DNA from: Sycon ciliatum
Taxonomy: Eukaryota; Porifera; Calcarea; Leucosolenida; Sycettidae
Assembly (NCBI RefSeq): GCF_964019385.1
Contig: NC_088655.1
Span: 15,961,448 to 16,025,447, forward strand
DNA: 64,000 nucleotides
Reading direction: 5' to 3'
The position numbers were made by a program, and so were the translations under genes. Position 1 is the first letter of the stretch. Every line of letters starts with the position of its first letter. Positions 22,937 to 34,563 of this stretch are shown piece by piece. Below the pieces are notes generated by a model that was not told the origin of the DNA, ran no database searches, and saw only the letters and a list, made by a program, of their open reading frames with translations.

Positions 22937-23594
22937 CTTTCCCGTTTGTGCCTTTCCCTCTAACCAGTGAATATTACTGTTAGCTTCGTACTTTGAGTGA
23001 TTATCACTTACAGTTACATATACTTGATAATTTCTTAGCGCATGAAAATCGGAGTCAGTACCACAATATTCCTCCCTCACTATATGAGTCTAGATACTTT
23101 GAATGTGGAACAGGGTCCAGGACAGGATCGTCTGCTCTATCCGAATTATGGCCTGGTTGCACTTTGTCTATTTACCAGCAGGTACATCGCACCAGGGAGT
23201 CATAGCACCTACACTGTAGGGAGACTACACAATACTTTATAGAATTTTGGTTCAGGATTTGGAGGTTCTCCATGATCTGTGCAACCCGCGATCACGGCCT
23301 TGACCTACTGACCCTGAGAACGGCCCAGGTTAGCAATACCATGTACGAGCGTGTATAGATCTGCCCAATGGTGCCCCAAGGGTGGCTGAAACAGGAACCC
23401 CTGGGTCGAACCCCATGTCATTTAGCTTTACAGTCGCCTGTGCTGTCTACCTAGATGCTACAACTCCCTGCGTTGCACCCAGTAAATGCAGTACATCATG
23501 TATACAGCCGTGTAGTGTTGGTTGTCACCTGTTCTGATCGTGGGATATCACAAACAATCTTCTACGGTCCATTCATTTTTAACCTGGCACGTTA

Positions 23595-24010
23595 GGGGCC
23601 GTCCATAATTATCTATCTTTAACAGATTGAGTATCTTTGAAACGAGAAAAAAATCGTTCATGGGCGGGTGGGTCAAGAAGGGTTTCGTAATGAAAAATAT
23701 TGATAGCTGAAACACTAGTCCATTCCAGTTTTTTTTCGTTGAGGGGTGAGTAGGGGGGGGGGGGGGGTGGGGGACGGTCACAAGTTACTCATCACTAAAC
23801 TTTTCATTTCTTGAAAATTATCGATAATGCCGGGTCCATAATTGTCGATCTTTTACACGAGGAGAAAAAGTTTCGTTTGTGGGTGGGTCAAGGGGAGTTT
23901 CGTTTCGAAAAAATATTGATATTACAGACATCAATCGGGGGGGGGGGGGGGGTTGGAGGAGGGTCCTTCTTTCATTTCGTGAAAATTATGGATAATGCTG
24001 GATAGCTCCT
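23595..24010. mobile_element. Harbinger-type MITE, possibly two nested copies
   Basis: It begins GGGGCCGTCCATAATTATC after TTA (23592-23594) and ends TATGGATAATGCTGGATAGCTCC before TTA (24011-24013), matching the family at 27198. An internal right-end/left-end junction near 23810-23845 (AAAATTATCGATAATGCCGGGTCCATAATTGTCGATC, in parts) suggests two fused or nested copies. Long G-runs are at 23752-23772 and 23938-23951. Confidence 0.7.
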
Positions 24011-24013
24011 TTA

Positions 24014-26832
24014 GTCTATGCAATAAAATAGTTGTTTTCTTCACACAGTACCGTAAAGTTTAAACAATATCCGGCCATGTTTGTACCGAACATTTTTTCG
24101 AAAGGTAATTTCTCAAATGTTGCCTTGAGTACGTTCTCAGCAACATAGCGGGCCAGTTTCAAATAATTGGACTGCAAACTTGCATCGCTGGTTGTTGCAG
24201 CTCCATCACAGGTCGTATCACGGGAAATTGAGTCCAGCTTCACTTCTAGGTTGGGTGACACGTGATGGGCATCACTTCCTGCATGCTGGTGCATGTGACT
24301 CAAGAGCTCTGGCTGGCAAGCAGTTTTAGACTGCAGGTGCAATACAAGATTTTTCTGCGATGTGCTATGCATTGTGCATTGCATTTCTCGAGAGACACTT
24401 CACGCTATGTGAAAAAAAGAATTTCGCTCAATGTGGTATTGTGCATCATGCAGTGCAACTTTCCCACAAAACTGGACTCAAAGCACCTTATAGCTAGCTG
24501 TGGTTCACAGCAAAGATTTTCCTATTTGCGACTCTTGGTTTAATGGGTGCAGTAGCATGCATGTGCCTGGTGATATTGTTGCAATGGATCATAGTGAGGG
24601 CGTAGCAGTACTTGTGCACTGATAGTTGGTAATGGCATGAGTACATAACCAAGAGTGGGCAACTCGATGATCCCTCTGCCCACGGCAGAAAGTTTCATCA
24701 CTTCGGTTTTTGTGGGCCATTGGGCTCATTAATACCATCATGCGTAGCCAGAGATCAAAACTTGTACATCACAGCTACGGTAGTTGAAGCAGAACAATGA
24801 ACTGTGGATCCATGCCTACGGAACCTGATGAAACACTCTATCTACATGGCACATGTAGAAATATATGCGCGCTTGCTCATAATCATTGGATTTCGAAGCC
24901 GATCGTACCTTATGTTAGTAGTTGCACATTCTTAGCAGTTATGTAGTTTGATAATAACGTTACGATAGATTATCAATACTGGTGGAAACGTTATGCTGGT
25001 TGCATATTTTGTACCCGGTGTGCCATGTCCAGGCATGCTAATTCATCGGATATTATCAAGTTTGCCTGCCTGCTGGGTGTTGTATCTTAGCTTCACTGTA
25101 CTACACATACGATAGGCTTAGTTTTCCTAAATTGCTTCTTTATAACATCCAGTTTGTTTTGCTGCAATCTTTTCACGTGTTTTGCAGGATTGTAGCCAAG
25201 GGTGAATACCATTATCATGAGCGAAGGTCTCTGAGAACTCATGTCTGAAGGCTGGTCATGTTGGCCCAACGATGACTTTCATTGCCTGTATCCGCCACCT
25301 TCATACTGGAATGAACTGGAACATGTTCACTCTCTGTTTCTCATGTGGAAGGACGGAACAGATTGTTTGTCTGTCTCTGTGGATCACCGAAGGCTGAACA
25401 GTACAGTTGGAAGAATATTGGATCTCACGAAGTGACTGAATCTGAAGCGGCTGACATGCATCTGCACAGCGCTTTCTTTCTGAGATTTGCTTCAAGGCAG
25501 GTTATTGTGTACAATTTTGTCCACAGTATTCCTATATTTGCCAACGTATTTCTCTGATAGTATTGTGACTACACACGCGCAATGATCTCTCCGTCATCAG
25601 TCTTTCGCAATGATGTGGCTCACTGACGACAGCATGCATAGCCATAGATCAAATGAGCAGCTGAGGTAGTTGAATCAGAAGAATGGATCAATGCATCCTG
25701 AACCTGGTGTACTGCCTATATGCACCCTCAGTAGTATTTGTAACGTGTTAACTATGAAGTATCAGCATTGCTTCTCTTCTATGTGGGTGGTGTGAGTGAA
25801 TGTCAGATGGTCTGTACTGCCATGGCCGATGGTGTTCACTGGAAGATGTTGGGTTGGACCATTGTGCCCTCTTGCAATATGCTGTTGCAGCCTGAAGGCA
25901 ATGAAAAAGTTCGAATGCTGATCTGCTTTCAAGCGTAGAATGTTACATTATGTGCATTACATATTTGCATAATTATGTTTTGTACTGGAGTGTGAATGTG
26001 CGGCAAGGGTATGCACATGTAAGTATATCGCACTGCAAACAGCCTAAGAGTTCACGTGGTGCGTGATAAGTACACTTTTGGAAAGTGCGTGCACAGTCGA
26101 ATCATGTAATGTTAAAACAGCCTTCGTGCTCCTCCCTGAATGGCTGCACAAGTAGAAATCTCCGTCTTCCTTTGCTTCTTTTTGCTTGAGCTGGCATGGT
26201 GGTCGTAGAGTTGGAAATTGTCAAGTATGATAACAATCGTTGTTTGGTCTGGAGACAAGAATGCATTTGGATATTTGTCCCAGGACTGCATGGCTTCCCA
26301 AACTGCATGTTGAATGCCATAGATGATTATTGTTCGGTTCAAGAAAGGACTCGTGGGTCTGTCTGGCTATTGTGAGCTCTCGCTAGTCCATTTCCATAGC
26401 ACTTGCTCTGGATTCACTCGCTGGAATATTCTCCAGTATAGAACAAGAAGTTTAGAAAACCTACTGGTGATATTAGTATGTTATACTAGTTTCTCCGCAC
26501 TGTACCGCAGCTTTTGTTATCACACACATGCGGGTTATAGAGTTTATCTACAATCCAGCATGATGTTCTTCCAAGAACGCCCCCGACCTAGGCCCTCGGA
26601 ACGACGTTCTTTGGTGTGCAACATCACTTATAGTTCTAAATCTTAGAATTATCAGTAAGCGCAGGATTTTAGTGATCACGGTTCCAAATGCATGTCATTG
26701 CACTCCACCTTTAGGATTTGTTAAGAGCTGCATGCATGCCAAAGCTTGTCATAAAAGAAGAGCAGACTTAAATAGGCATCTTGTACGTATGATTTCTAAC
26801 ATGTAACATCCCTGCCGAAGAGTGTTCTTCCA
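24014..26832. other. Gene-poor stretch, no gene recognised
   Basis: Short ORFs only (for example 24016-24384 minus and 26112-26342 minus), none with a recognisable domain. Exons of an unknown multi-exon gene cannot be excluded. Confidence 0.4.
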
Positions 26833-27089
26833 TACTACAGTAGAGTCGAGCGTCCAAGAACGTTGTGTCCAAGAGGTTAGCCTGGGGTGTTCTTATTTTT
26901 CAGCCATCCGGCTGCGCTCTTGTAGCATGTTCTTAGAAACAATCATGTTAGGATCATAATTATGTATCCCGAAAGCTACCGGAAAACCAACACCGCCATT
27001 CTTTTAAACTTAAGGCGGTGGTGTTCTTAGCATTTCAGGCTGGACATTCTTGGGTAACACGTTCTTCGGCGCCTGACTCTACTGCAGTA
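26833..27089. mobile_element. TA-flanked MITE (TACTACAGTAGAGTC ends)
   Basis: The left end is TACTACAGTAGAGTCGAGCG and the right end inverts to TACTGCAGTAGAGTCAGGCG. Both lead into CCAAGAACG/CCGAAGAACG and have TTCTTATTTTT/TTCTTAG blocks inside. It is related in design to the MITE at 34564. Confidence 0.7.
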
Positions 27090-27197
27090 CTGTACATGAA
27101 ATACAGCTGCTACAACTGTAGTAATATAGAATGCTGATTATCCGAATGATTAGACACCCTTAGCAAAAAACGTTATGTTGTAACGGTATTATCGTAA

Positions 27198-28246
27198 GGG
27201 GCCATCCGTAATTATCGATCTTTTTCACGAAACGAAAAAGTTTCGTTTATGGGTGGGTGGGTAGAGACCGGTTTCGTTTTGAAAAAACATCGAAAGCGGA
27301 AAAATCAACGCTCACTGCATGCATTGATGCATGCATACATTGTGTACATCGAAGTAGATCGACAGTAGACTCTACGTCGCGCGGCCAGGCAAGTGCTGCA
27401 TGGATGCACTGATACCACTCTGTACTCAGTGCAGTGAGTTCCTTTCGTCCTCGGATGACTTCTCCGACGAGGACCTAGCACGAGCAGTCATCATGGTCAT
27501 TCACTCTGGGACCGACGACAGATAGATAAATACTTCGTTCCAGCCGCCGATGCAAGAGAATTTCAAATTACGGAGCGGGCCGCAAGCCAAGTAAATTCTC
27601 ACGCAAATATGGGGAGCGCCAGCCGCTGAAGACGATGTCGTCGTAATGTACCTGGAAGAATCTGATCGTGCTTATGGTGGGGAAGCCATGGAGAGTGATC
27701 CCCGTGTCGACAGTCTTCCAGAGACGGAAATTTAGGCCATCGACTTTCTACGTACCTGATTGACGGCAGCGCAGCGCGGCGTGCGTGCGTGCGACCTTAC
27801 GGAGCTTTCAGACAGCGATTCTGGGGCGATGCTGCTCTCATTTGCGAGCGAGGCACGACCACTGAAGTCTGTGATAGCTATGGCGTTTGTTTCCGCTCCG
27901 AAGTCGACTTGTTTTGGCAGTATCATGTCAATGTCGGAACTCTGACGATTTGCAAGTGTACAATTCCCGTGTTTAGACGTAGAGGCGCCAGCGTATGTGT
28001 GTGGCAGGTGAAAATAAATGTTTCCATGGTCAAGAAGTAGTACCCGACTTCCAAGAAAACATAACTACTTACTTGCACAATCACACAAAATGTGGCCTCG
28101 CTAGCGCTGTGTTGTAACAGCCAATCATTTTCTGCACAAAGTCTCAAGTCAATTAATTTTTTCGTTTCAGGGGGTGGGTGGGTGGGGGTGGGTCATAACT
28201 AAACTTTTTCGTTTCGTGAAAAAGATCGATAATTACGGATAGCCCC
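27198..28246. mobile_element. 1.05-kb Harbinger-type non-autonomous element
   Basis: The two ends are inverted repeats of about 46 bp with one clear mismatch, starting GGGGC(C/T)ATCCGTAATTAT and including TTTTTCACGAAACGAAAAAG. Both are flanked by TAA (27195-27197 and 28247-28249), the 3-bp target choice of PIF/Harbinger elements. G-rich GGGTGGGTGGG tracts lie just inside each end. The interior has no recognisable transposase. It appears inserted in an older inverted-repeat sequence (27130-27194 matches 29283-29345 inverted). Confidence 0.8.
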
Positions 28247-28249
28247 TAA

Positions 28250-30487
28250 GGGGGAAAATACCGTGATTCGGGTTCGACCATTAGCAAGATGCACGCTATT
28301 TTTAGTACGCTGTTGCCACGAGAATAGCTTTGATCTCGCGCGCTACAACCATTTTTGTCACCATATACGCTATACAAGGTGAAATGCGTACGGACTATGC
28401 AATATTTGGCCAAAACACTTACCGTTGGTCACAACGATAAATCAGCCCCCATAACGTTTATACGCTGCAGCTTCAACGCTATTTGGGTGATCAAGGTACG
28501 AGTACGAGGTGATTCGGAATTTTTTAACATTGAGTCATTTCTTAACAAATCGGTAAAATATCCCATTGCCAGCGCCTGCAAAAAGTCACGTCCAATTTCT
28601 TTTTGCCATTGCCATTGCCAATGTTCTGTCAAGTTCGCCTCCAAAATTGAGACTGATACTCCTTCAGGAAGTGACATTGCAAGAGCTTTCAGTCTGCATG
28701 TGCGCGATGTTTACGGTAAAATAGAGTATAAGAGAGTCATAGCCGCTGGTTTCAACCTCCAGTGACAACATATTTAGCTGAAGAGGAAGCATATGATAGC
28801 TACATACTGGAAACGACGCCTGGGAAGGCGGAATGTCGGTGTGTTGGCCCTGGTAATGGCCAAACATTGGCAATCACTGAATTTGCTAACAGATGTTGAT
28901 CACAATTGCACATGAAATCAGGGTGATACACCTATTGCTATGCAAGCTTGAATGGCTTGTATTTGGATGAACATGATCTTGATCCAGTCTTGCTGGACCA
29001 TCCTGGATACGTAGGGTCTCTTTCTATTGAAAACTGACTTGAAATTGTGCTGCTAAGGCCTATTTTACCATGATGTTAAGAAATGACCACAACAAATAAT
29101 ATGAGGAAAAATTGCCATTTTTCAACTGCCACCTGCTTCCCAACACCAAGGATTATGTGAATGAGAAACCCAACATTGCAATCCAAGGACATCAGTATTA
29201 CATTTTTAGAGGAAGAAATGGAAAGATTCGCACCTCGAACCCTACGGAAGGCTTTTTTACTTTCGTGTTAAATAATGACGAATCACCTCGTACCGTAAAA
29301 AATAGCGTTACCGTTGTTTGCTAAGGGTGTCTATTGATTGTCCGAACTGCTCAGGCTGCATGGCAGCAGGCTGTCATCAACATGCATCCCATGATAATTT
29401 CGAGGAGCTGGAGTGTGTGCCAAAAAGAATGAGAAATGAAAGTATGCATGAGGAAATGAGTATGTTTTAGATGAGTGTTTTCCCACGCCCTTATCCGAAC
29501 ATACATGCACTCGATCGCCATAACCCCTGGCACACAGCACACAGCTTCAGAACCTGACAGAGTATGAGATGGGTATGTCACAAGTACTCCCAGGTCCCGA
29601 AGCTTTCGTCTCAACAAAGGATCATAATCGACGGCTTGTAATGAACTACATTTTGGTGGTATAAACTGTACTTGTTTACGAATGAGTTTAAAAGCATGAG
29701 AACTATCCACAGCAGACATTCTCACTGTTCGGAGTTGCCAAAAAAGTGGTGCATGTACAAATCAGGGATGGGTACAATACAGTGTACCAACATCTGAGGT
29801 GAGTCTATCAGGAAAGTGAATGTCGTCCACTCTATAAAATGGGGTCCCTCAAGAAAGATGGGATTTTGCAGCCATGGACGTTTCCAGCCAGGTGACTGTA
29901 TATACAGTGATCTAAGTTATGCAAAGCTTGACATGAATGATTGGCTGGACACGTCGAAGAGAAGGAAGAGAGAAGCAGACCAACCTTACACCAGCTGAGT
30001 GTAGTGGCCCAAAACAACAAACTAATTCTGTGTGGCCTTAGAGGAGCTGGGCAAGATGTGTACAGTGAATTAAACAATACAGTAAACGTGGGAGAAGAAG
30101 TGACAAGACTGAGTATGTGCACTGTGCCAGCACAGTGCACATACTAGTGCAACTGTTGGTGTAGTTACAGTTAGCCCACACAAGCAGGTCACTCGATTGT
30201 AGATACACAGAGCGCATTCTACATCATACAAAACATGTTGAGCTAGGCAGCAGTGGCTGGCATTTACCAACATGCACCAATGCCAATGCGCGGCTTGAGC
30301 AAATATTACAAGCCTCAGAACACCCATACGCCATTTTAGAGACAGAACAAGGCGATGAGTAAGCACCAAAGGATTATATGAATAGCGGCCAGGCAATAAT
30401 TCAGACCACTGCTGCTAATCAAGGACTAGTTCCTAGTACTATATACAGCCAGGAAGCCTTGCTTGGTAGTTTAACATGTTTTTTGAT
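28250..30487. other. Gene-poor stretch with older MITE debris
   Basis: 29283-29345 is an inverted match to 27130-27196 (AGACACCCTTAGCAAA and AACGGTA blocks). 29380-29530 resembles the MITE family at 22378 (GAGGAGCTGGAGTGTGTGCC, CTTATCCGAAC). A 136-codon ORF at 28355-28765 is not recognisable. Confidence 0.45.
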
Positions 30488-30558
30488 TTTGACAGCATGT
30501 TACAAGGCGAGGACAGTCAGGAGCACTACGCGTCCTCGCCTTGTAACATGCTGTCAAA
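30488..30558. repeat. Perfect 27-bp hairpin next to the duplication edge
   Basis: The arms 30488-30514 and 30532-30558 are exact reverse complements (TTTGACAGCATGTTACAAGG...). The loop is 17 bases (30515-30531). CCTAGTACTA also occurs on both sides (30432 and 30561). It lies 38 bp left of the start of the 9.29-kb tandem duplication. Confidence 0.9.
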
Positions 30559-30596
30559 TTCCTAGTACTAGTATGTTGTCAGTGTACCCTTTGCGC

Positions 30597-30760
30597 AAGG
30601 AGGGGGCTAATCTTCTCGCAGAAAAGGGGGAAAAGGGGAGAGAAAGGGGGAAAAAGAGGGGGAAAAGAAGAGCGGGAAATTGAAAAAGAGGGGGTAAAGA
30701 ATGGCGGGAAAAGGAAAAAGAGGGGGAAAAGGATGGCGGGAAGCATCCACCGTTTGAATG
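30597..30760 (+). repeat. Purine-rich A/G tract, copy A
   Basis: It is an almost pure A/G strand with repeated GGGGGAAAA and AGAGGGGGAAAA blocks and at least four G-runs of five. It could form triplex or G-quadruplex DNA. The duplication boundary coincides with its start. The copy B equivalent is at 39895-40058. Confidence 0.8.
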
Positions 30761-31427
30761 TGCATACATCTAAAGTGAGGCTATTTCCAGGCTGTGCACA
30801 AGCCGGTACACGTCCACCACGGCCTCTCGCAGCCTCCTCCTCTTCCTCCCCCCCCCCATCACACACAATGTGCCGATTTTCCTAATGTCAACTATCCAAA
30901 TGATTAATTATCCAAAATAATTGCTTGCATTTAATTGAGGGGTAGAAGATGAGTTTCAAAGTTAGTGATTTTCGTCGCTCGGGGCACCATTGAAGCGATT
31001 CACAAGATGTATTAAAACAGGTTTGAGTCAAAATGTGTAATAATAGTGTCATTAATTTAGAGGAGCATGAGTGCACCTAGTTCCTGTTTCACTGCTGAAG
31101 AGAACGAAAATGATGAAAACATGCTGGAATAAAATGGCAATAAATAAGATAAATTGTGCACTCATAACAACAGCAAAAATGAAGAAAGTCAAGTTCCATA
31201 ACGTTTTCTTGTGACTGTCATCAGTGGAACGCCGTCACATAAAAATGTAATAACTAAAACACACACTTATATACATGTAGCTAATATGGTTTCAGGTAGA
31301 AATACAGCAGCTAACAAGTACAAAAAGCGAAGTTTGCACCTTTGCAATGTGTGAATATAGTGTATGTGAGAAAGGTAGTGGCAGATGAATGTGATACTGT
31401 GTGAATGAATGTAATGGTGCGTGTGTA

Positions 31428-32225
31428 TTACTTGAAGAGTGTGAGTGATACAACGTTTTCTTTCTGTTTGCATAGCACAGGGTCACGAGTACGAATATAC
31501 ACAGCTTCCAACACCTGCAATTGCTTGAAGAAACGTGCGCAACGAATAACACTAAACCAGGAATCGTCAAACACCTTACGACATTCTGGACTGGACACCA
31601 AATGCTTGTACACTGCAGACTTCCTCTTGTCAACATCAAACTCCTCCTCATCACTACTCTCATCCTCCACCTCCATTCCAATGCCGCCGTCCATCCCATC
31701 GCACTCGTATTCGTCGTCATCAGTCTCCATCTCCTCGCAACACCGCTTCCCTCTCCTTGATTCGTTCTGTGCCGTGCCTGTGCTTCCTCCTGCGTCTCCT
31801 TGCCTTGTGTTCTCCACTTGTCTCAGTCGTGCCTCTGCTAGTCTCTTGCTTCTCCTCGGTTCTGCTCTGTTTTCAAGTTGTTCCCCTTCCGCTCTTACCG
31901 TTGTAGCAACATGGTTTGTCGAGGAGCGACCGTCCGGCGGCCTCCCTTGCCGTGGTCCGGTTTCCGAGCCGGAAACCAGATTAGTCTGCTCGTTCTCCAT
32001 GGAAGTAGTCGGTGCTTCTGTTTCCGAATTGTGAGCCGTGCTAGGTGTAGAAATAGGCAGCGGATGTTTTCGTGGTCTCCCACGCTTCGGCCTGCTTAAC
32101 CTGGCAGCCTGGGACAACAATGATAATGGGACGTGCTGCTTGATGCGTTCGGACAAGTGTTGAAGCGTCCTGCCAACATACCGACTACCACATTGTCGGC
32201 ATTCAAATTGATAAATGAGATGGCT
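31428..32225 (-). CDS. Penelope-like GIY-YIG endonuclease (partial) with AT-hook/acidic insert
   Basis: The 265-residue frame begins within the element, without its RT. The N-terminal GIY-YIG half reads HLIYQFECRQCGSRYVGRTL then HLSERIKQH, including the CxxC pair typical of Penelope endonucleases and the catalytic Arg region. Next come an AT-hook (RPKRGRPRKH), a low-complexity linker and an acidic run (METDDDEYE..., DESSDEEEFD). The C-terminal half is KSAVYKHLVSSPECRKVFDD, then FFKQLQVLEAVYIRTRD with the likely catalytic Glu, LCKQK, and the end VVSLTLFK. The insert, roughly 150-170 residues, separates the two halves of a domain that is usually about 100 aa. The frame continues upstream to 32321 only because the other arm is open antisense; that part is not real. 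No stop interrupts it. Confidence 0.75.
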   Translation of the reverse strand, partial: SHLIYQFECRQCGSRYVGRTLQHLSERIKQHVPLSLLSQAARLSRPKRGRPRKHPLPISTPSTAHNSETEAPTTSMENEQTNLVSGSETGPRQGRPPDGRSSTNHVATTVRAEGEQLENRAEPRRSKRLAEARLRQVENTRQGDAGGSTGTAQNESRRGKRCCEEMETDDDEYECDGMDGGIGMEVEDESSDEEEFDVDKRKSAVYKHLVSSPECRKVFDDSWFSVIRCARFFKQLQVLEAVYIRTRDPVLCKQKENVVSLTLFK

Positions 32226-32414
32226 GCAGTGTACAAGCATTTGGTGTCCAGTCCAGAATGTCGTAAGGTGTTTGACGATTCCTGGTTTAGTGTTATTCGT
32301 TGCGCACGTTTCTTCAAGCAATTGCAGGTGTTGGAAGCTGTGTATATTCGTACTCGTGACCCTGTGCTATGCAAACAGAAAGAAAACGTTGTATCACTCA
32401 CACTCTTCAAGTAA
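32224..32414 (+). pseudogene. Inverted duplicate of the endonuclease C-terminus, copy A
   Basis: The right inverted arm repeats the endonuclease C-terminal half on the plus strand, from the AVYKHLVSSPEC block to VVSLTLFK and its stop. It lacks the GIY-YIG half, so it is not a gene of its own. Confidence 0.8.
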
Positions 32415-32988
32415 TACACACGCACCATTACATTCATTCACACAGTATCACATTCATCTGCCACTACCTTTCTCACATACACTATATTCACACATTGCAA
32501 AGGTGCAAACTTCGCTTTTTGTACTTGTTAGCTGCTGTATTTCTACCTGAAACCATATTAGCTACATGTATATAAGTGTGTGTTTTAGTTATTACATTTT
32601 TATGTGACGGCGTTCCACTGATGACAGTCACAAGAAAACGTTATGGAACTTGACTTTCTTCATTTTTGCTGTTGTTATGAGTGCACAATTTATCTTATTT
32701 ATTGCCATTTTACGACTATTGTCTCCTCGTCGACTGTTTACATGCTGGAATATGCATGATTTAGATAGATGTGTGACTGCTCTCTTATCCGAACATTCTT
32801 CTCATCTGAACCCTCTGGAGACAGCCCGCGTCCCGAGGGGTGGGGATAATTGGCACTCTCCTGTACATCAAATTCTATTCTTAAATTATATACATATTGT
32901 AGAGCTCTTTCTGCTGCCGGGAATGAGAAAACACATCCCAGGTAAGGATACGCCCCTCAAGGAAACACAGCTGGTGGATTCCAACAGT

Positions 32989-33184
32989 CAGGGGCGTCGC
33001 ACACGGTACGGTCACTACGGTATTGACCGTACCACTTTTTGCCCCAGATACCCGTGAGTCAACAAAATACACTGATCTGGGATCTAAAATTCCAAAATTT
33101 TAGGCTCAGCCACCACTCCCCCACGAGTCAATTGTACTTCAGATGGCTGACCGTACCACACTAAAATACCTTCCGACGCCCCTG
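32989..33184. mobile_element. 196-bp hAT-like MITE, copy A
   Basis: The ends are CAGGGGCGTCG and its inverse CGACGCCCCTG, the CAGGG type common in hAT elements. ACAGT flanks both sides (32984-32988, 33185-33189); a full 8-bp duplication is not clear. Interior arms GTACGGTCA/TGACCGTACCAC also invert. The copy B equivalent is at 42290-42485. Confidence 0.7.
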
Positions 33185-33407
33185 ACAGTAGTATGAAACT
33201 CATACACAATCAATTAGAAATACTTTGGAGAATAAACCTTTGTTGGTGAAACAAAGTTGGGCGAGAGTATGATGTTCAAGTAAAACGATACTAAAGTGCC
33301 GTAACGTGAAGAAAGGAACGTAGTGCACAAGTTAATGAAGATAAATTCACATGCAGAACACAATATGCCCAGATGTGGAAATTTAAGTCAAGATTAGCAG
33401 AATATAC

Positions 33408-33534
33408 ACACATGCAAACACACACACACACACAAGCGTGTGCACACAGACGCAAACACACACACATATGCACACACACATATGCACACACACGCACGCA
33501 CGCACACACACACACACACAGACACACACACACA

Positions 33535-33600
<66 letters not shown>
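33408..33600. repeat. (CA)n microsatellite, copy A
   Basis: A nearly pure CA array with AG and GCACG interruptions. The long His/Thr and Cys/Val ORFs across it are repeat artefacts. Confidence 0.95.
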
Positions 33601-33603
<3 letters not shown>

Positions 33604-34563
33604 TTGGCTGCTATAATGCGATGGCAGCCTAGACAGAGTTTACACAAGCAAATTCCTACTCTTTTTCTTTCTTTGTCTTCTTCTTCTTCCTCATATTCAA
33701 TTCAAGGCAGGCTCTTCTATTTTTTTTGCTTCGGTCAACCTCGTTTTGGGATCTGACCCAATTTATTGGGGCAGTACAGGTACCCTGAACCTGAGAGTGT
33801 CCTTCTGATGTCATCGCTCTCCTACATTTTCTGCACGTCTTTATTATTCTTTCTACGAGGACAGCAGAAGGACAGAAACAAAGACATCCACACCATTTTT
33901 AAGACTACATCTTCCAAAGAACACATCAAAAAGCAAATTCTACACGACAAGCATCGGTTCACGCCGTAACAAATCTCCGCGCCATGAAAAATTCGATCGA
34001 ATGCCTGGTGGGAAATGCTTTTTAAAAGGCTTGCATACATTTTTCACAAAAGACATTGTTGTGGCTGCCACCGGATTCGTACAAGAATATGTCAACTTCT
34101 AATCAAGGACTGTAATGAGTTCTGCCTTACGTATTAGAGGGGAAGTCTGCTGAATTTTTTTAATTTCAGGACCCGTAGGGTTTGGGGCGCTGAGTCGAAT
34201 GTTCTTTTCCGAGGAGGCTGCGGTCCATGGTTCGTCAGATACGCCCAATCGAAAATGAGCGAAAGCGAGCACGCAGTCTACCTGATCCAAGTGATAAGGT
34301 CACAGTGTGCAGCCAGGTAGCCACACCATCTATTTGTGTGCAAAATGGCCAATATTCGAAACGCGTTCGATTTGAGAACCATCTGTCGCAGCTTCTTCGG
34401 ACCAAGAGCATTCGACTCACTGTTACAAGCCCTACGTACCCTGTGATTTTCAGCTCGGCAAAATTTGAGGATACCCCGTTTTTAGGCGTTTCCGAGTTGG
34501 ACTTTTTACATCCGCTGGCTTCTGCGTGCATGCCATAGTCAACAAACATACGGAACACTACAC

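Larger units (their letters stand above)
31132..32739 (-). mobile_element. Penelope-like element with 489-bp inverted arms, copy A
   Basis: The inverted arms 31130-31618 and 32224-32712 are essentially perfect reverse complements around a unique 605-bp centre. A 13-bp direct repeat ACATGCTGGAATA (31119-31131 and 32740-32752) brackets it and looks like the target-site duplication; a 27-bp tail (32713-32739) follows the right arm. The coding part is a GIY-YIG endonuclease only; reverse transcriptase is missing, so it is 5'-truncated. Inverted pseudo-LTR structure is a known habit of Penelope-like elements. It sits inside an older MITE of the 22378 family. Confidence 0.8.

Noticed and set aside
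31405-32034. 209-codon plus-strand ORF across the Penelope-like element (and its copy at 40706-41335)
   Set aside because: It is the antisense shadow of the endonuclease frame; its Ser/Leu-rich composition comes from the acidic and basic codons on the other strand.
32226-32321. First 32 residues of the 297-codon minus frame
   Set aside because: They come from reading the right inverted arm backwards, not from endonuclease coding sequence.
33373-33756. His/Thr-rich and Cys/Val-rich ORFs over CA arrays (also 42674-43045, 16709-17406, 37014-37431)
   Set aside because: Pure microsatellite translation with no coding signal.
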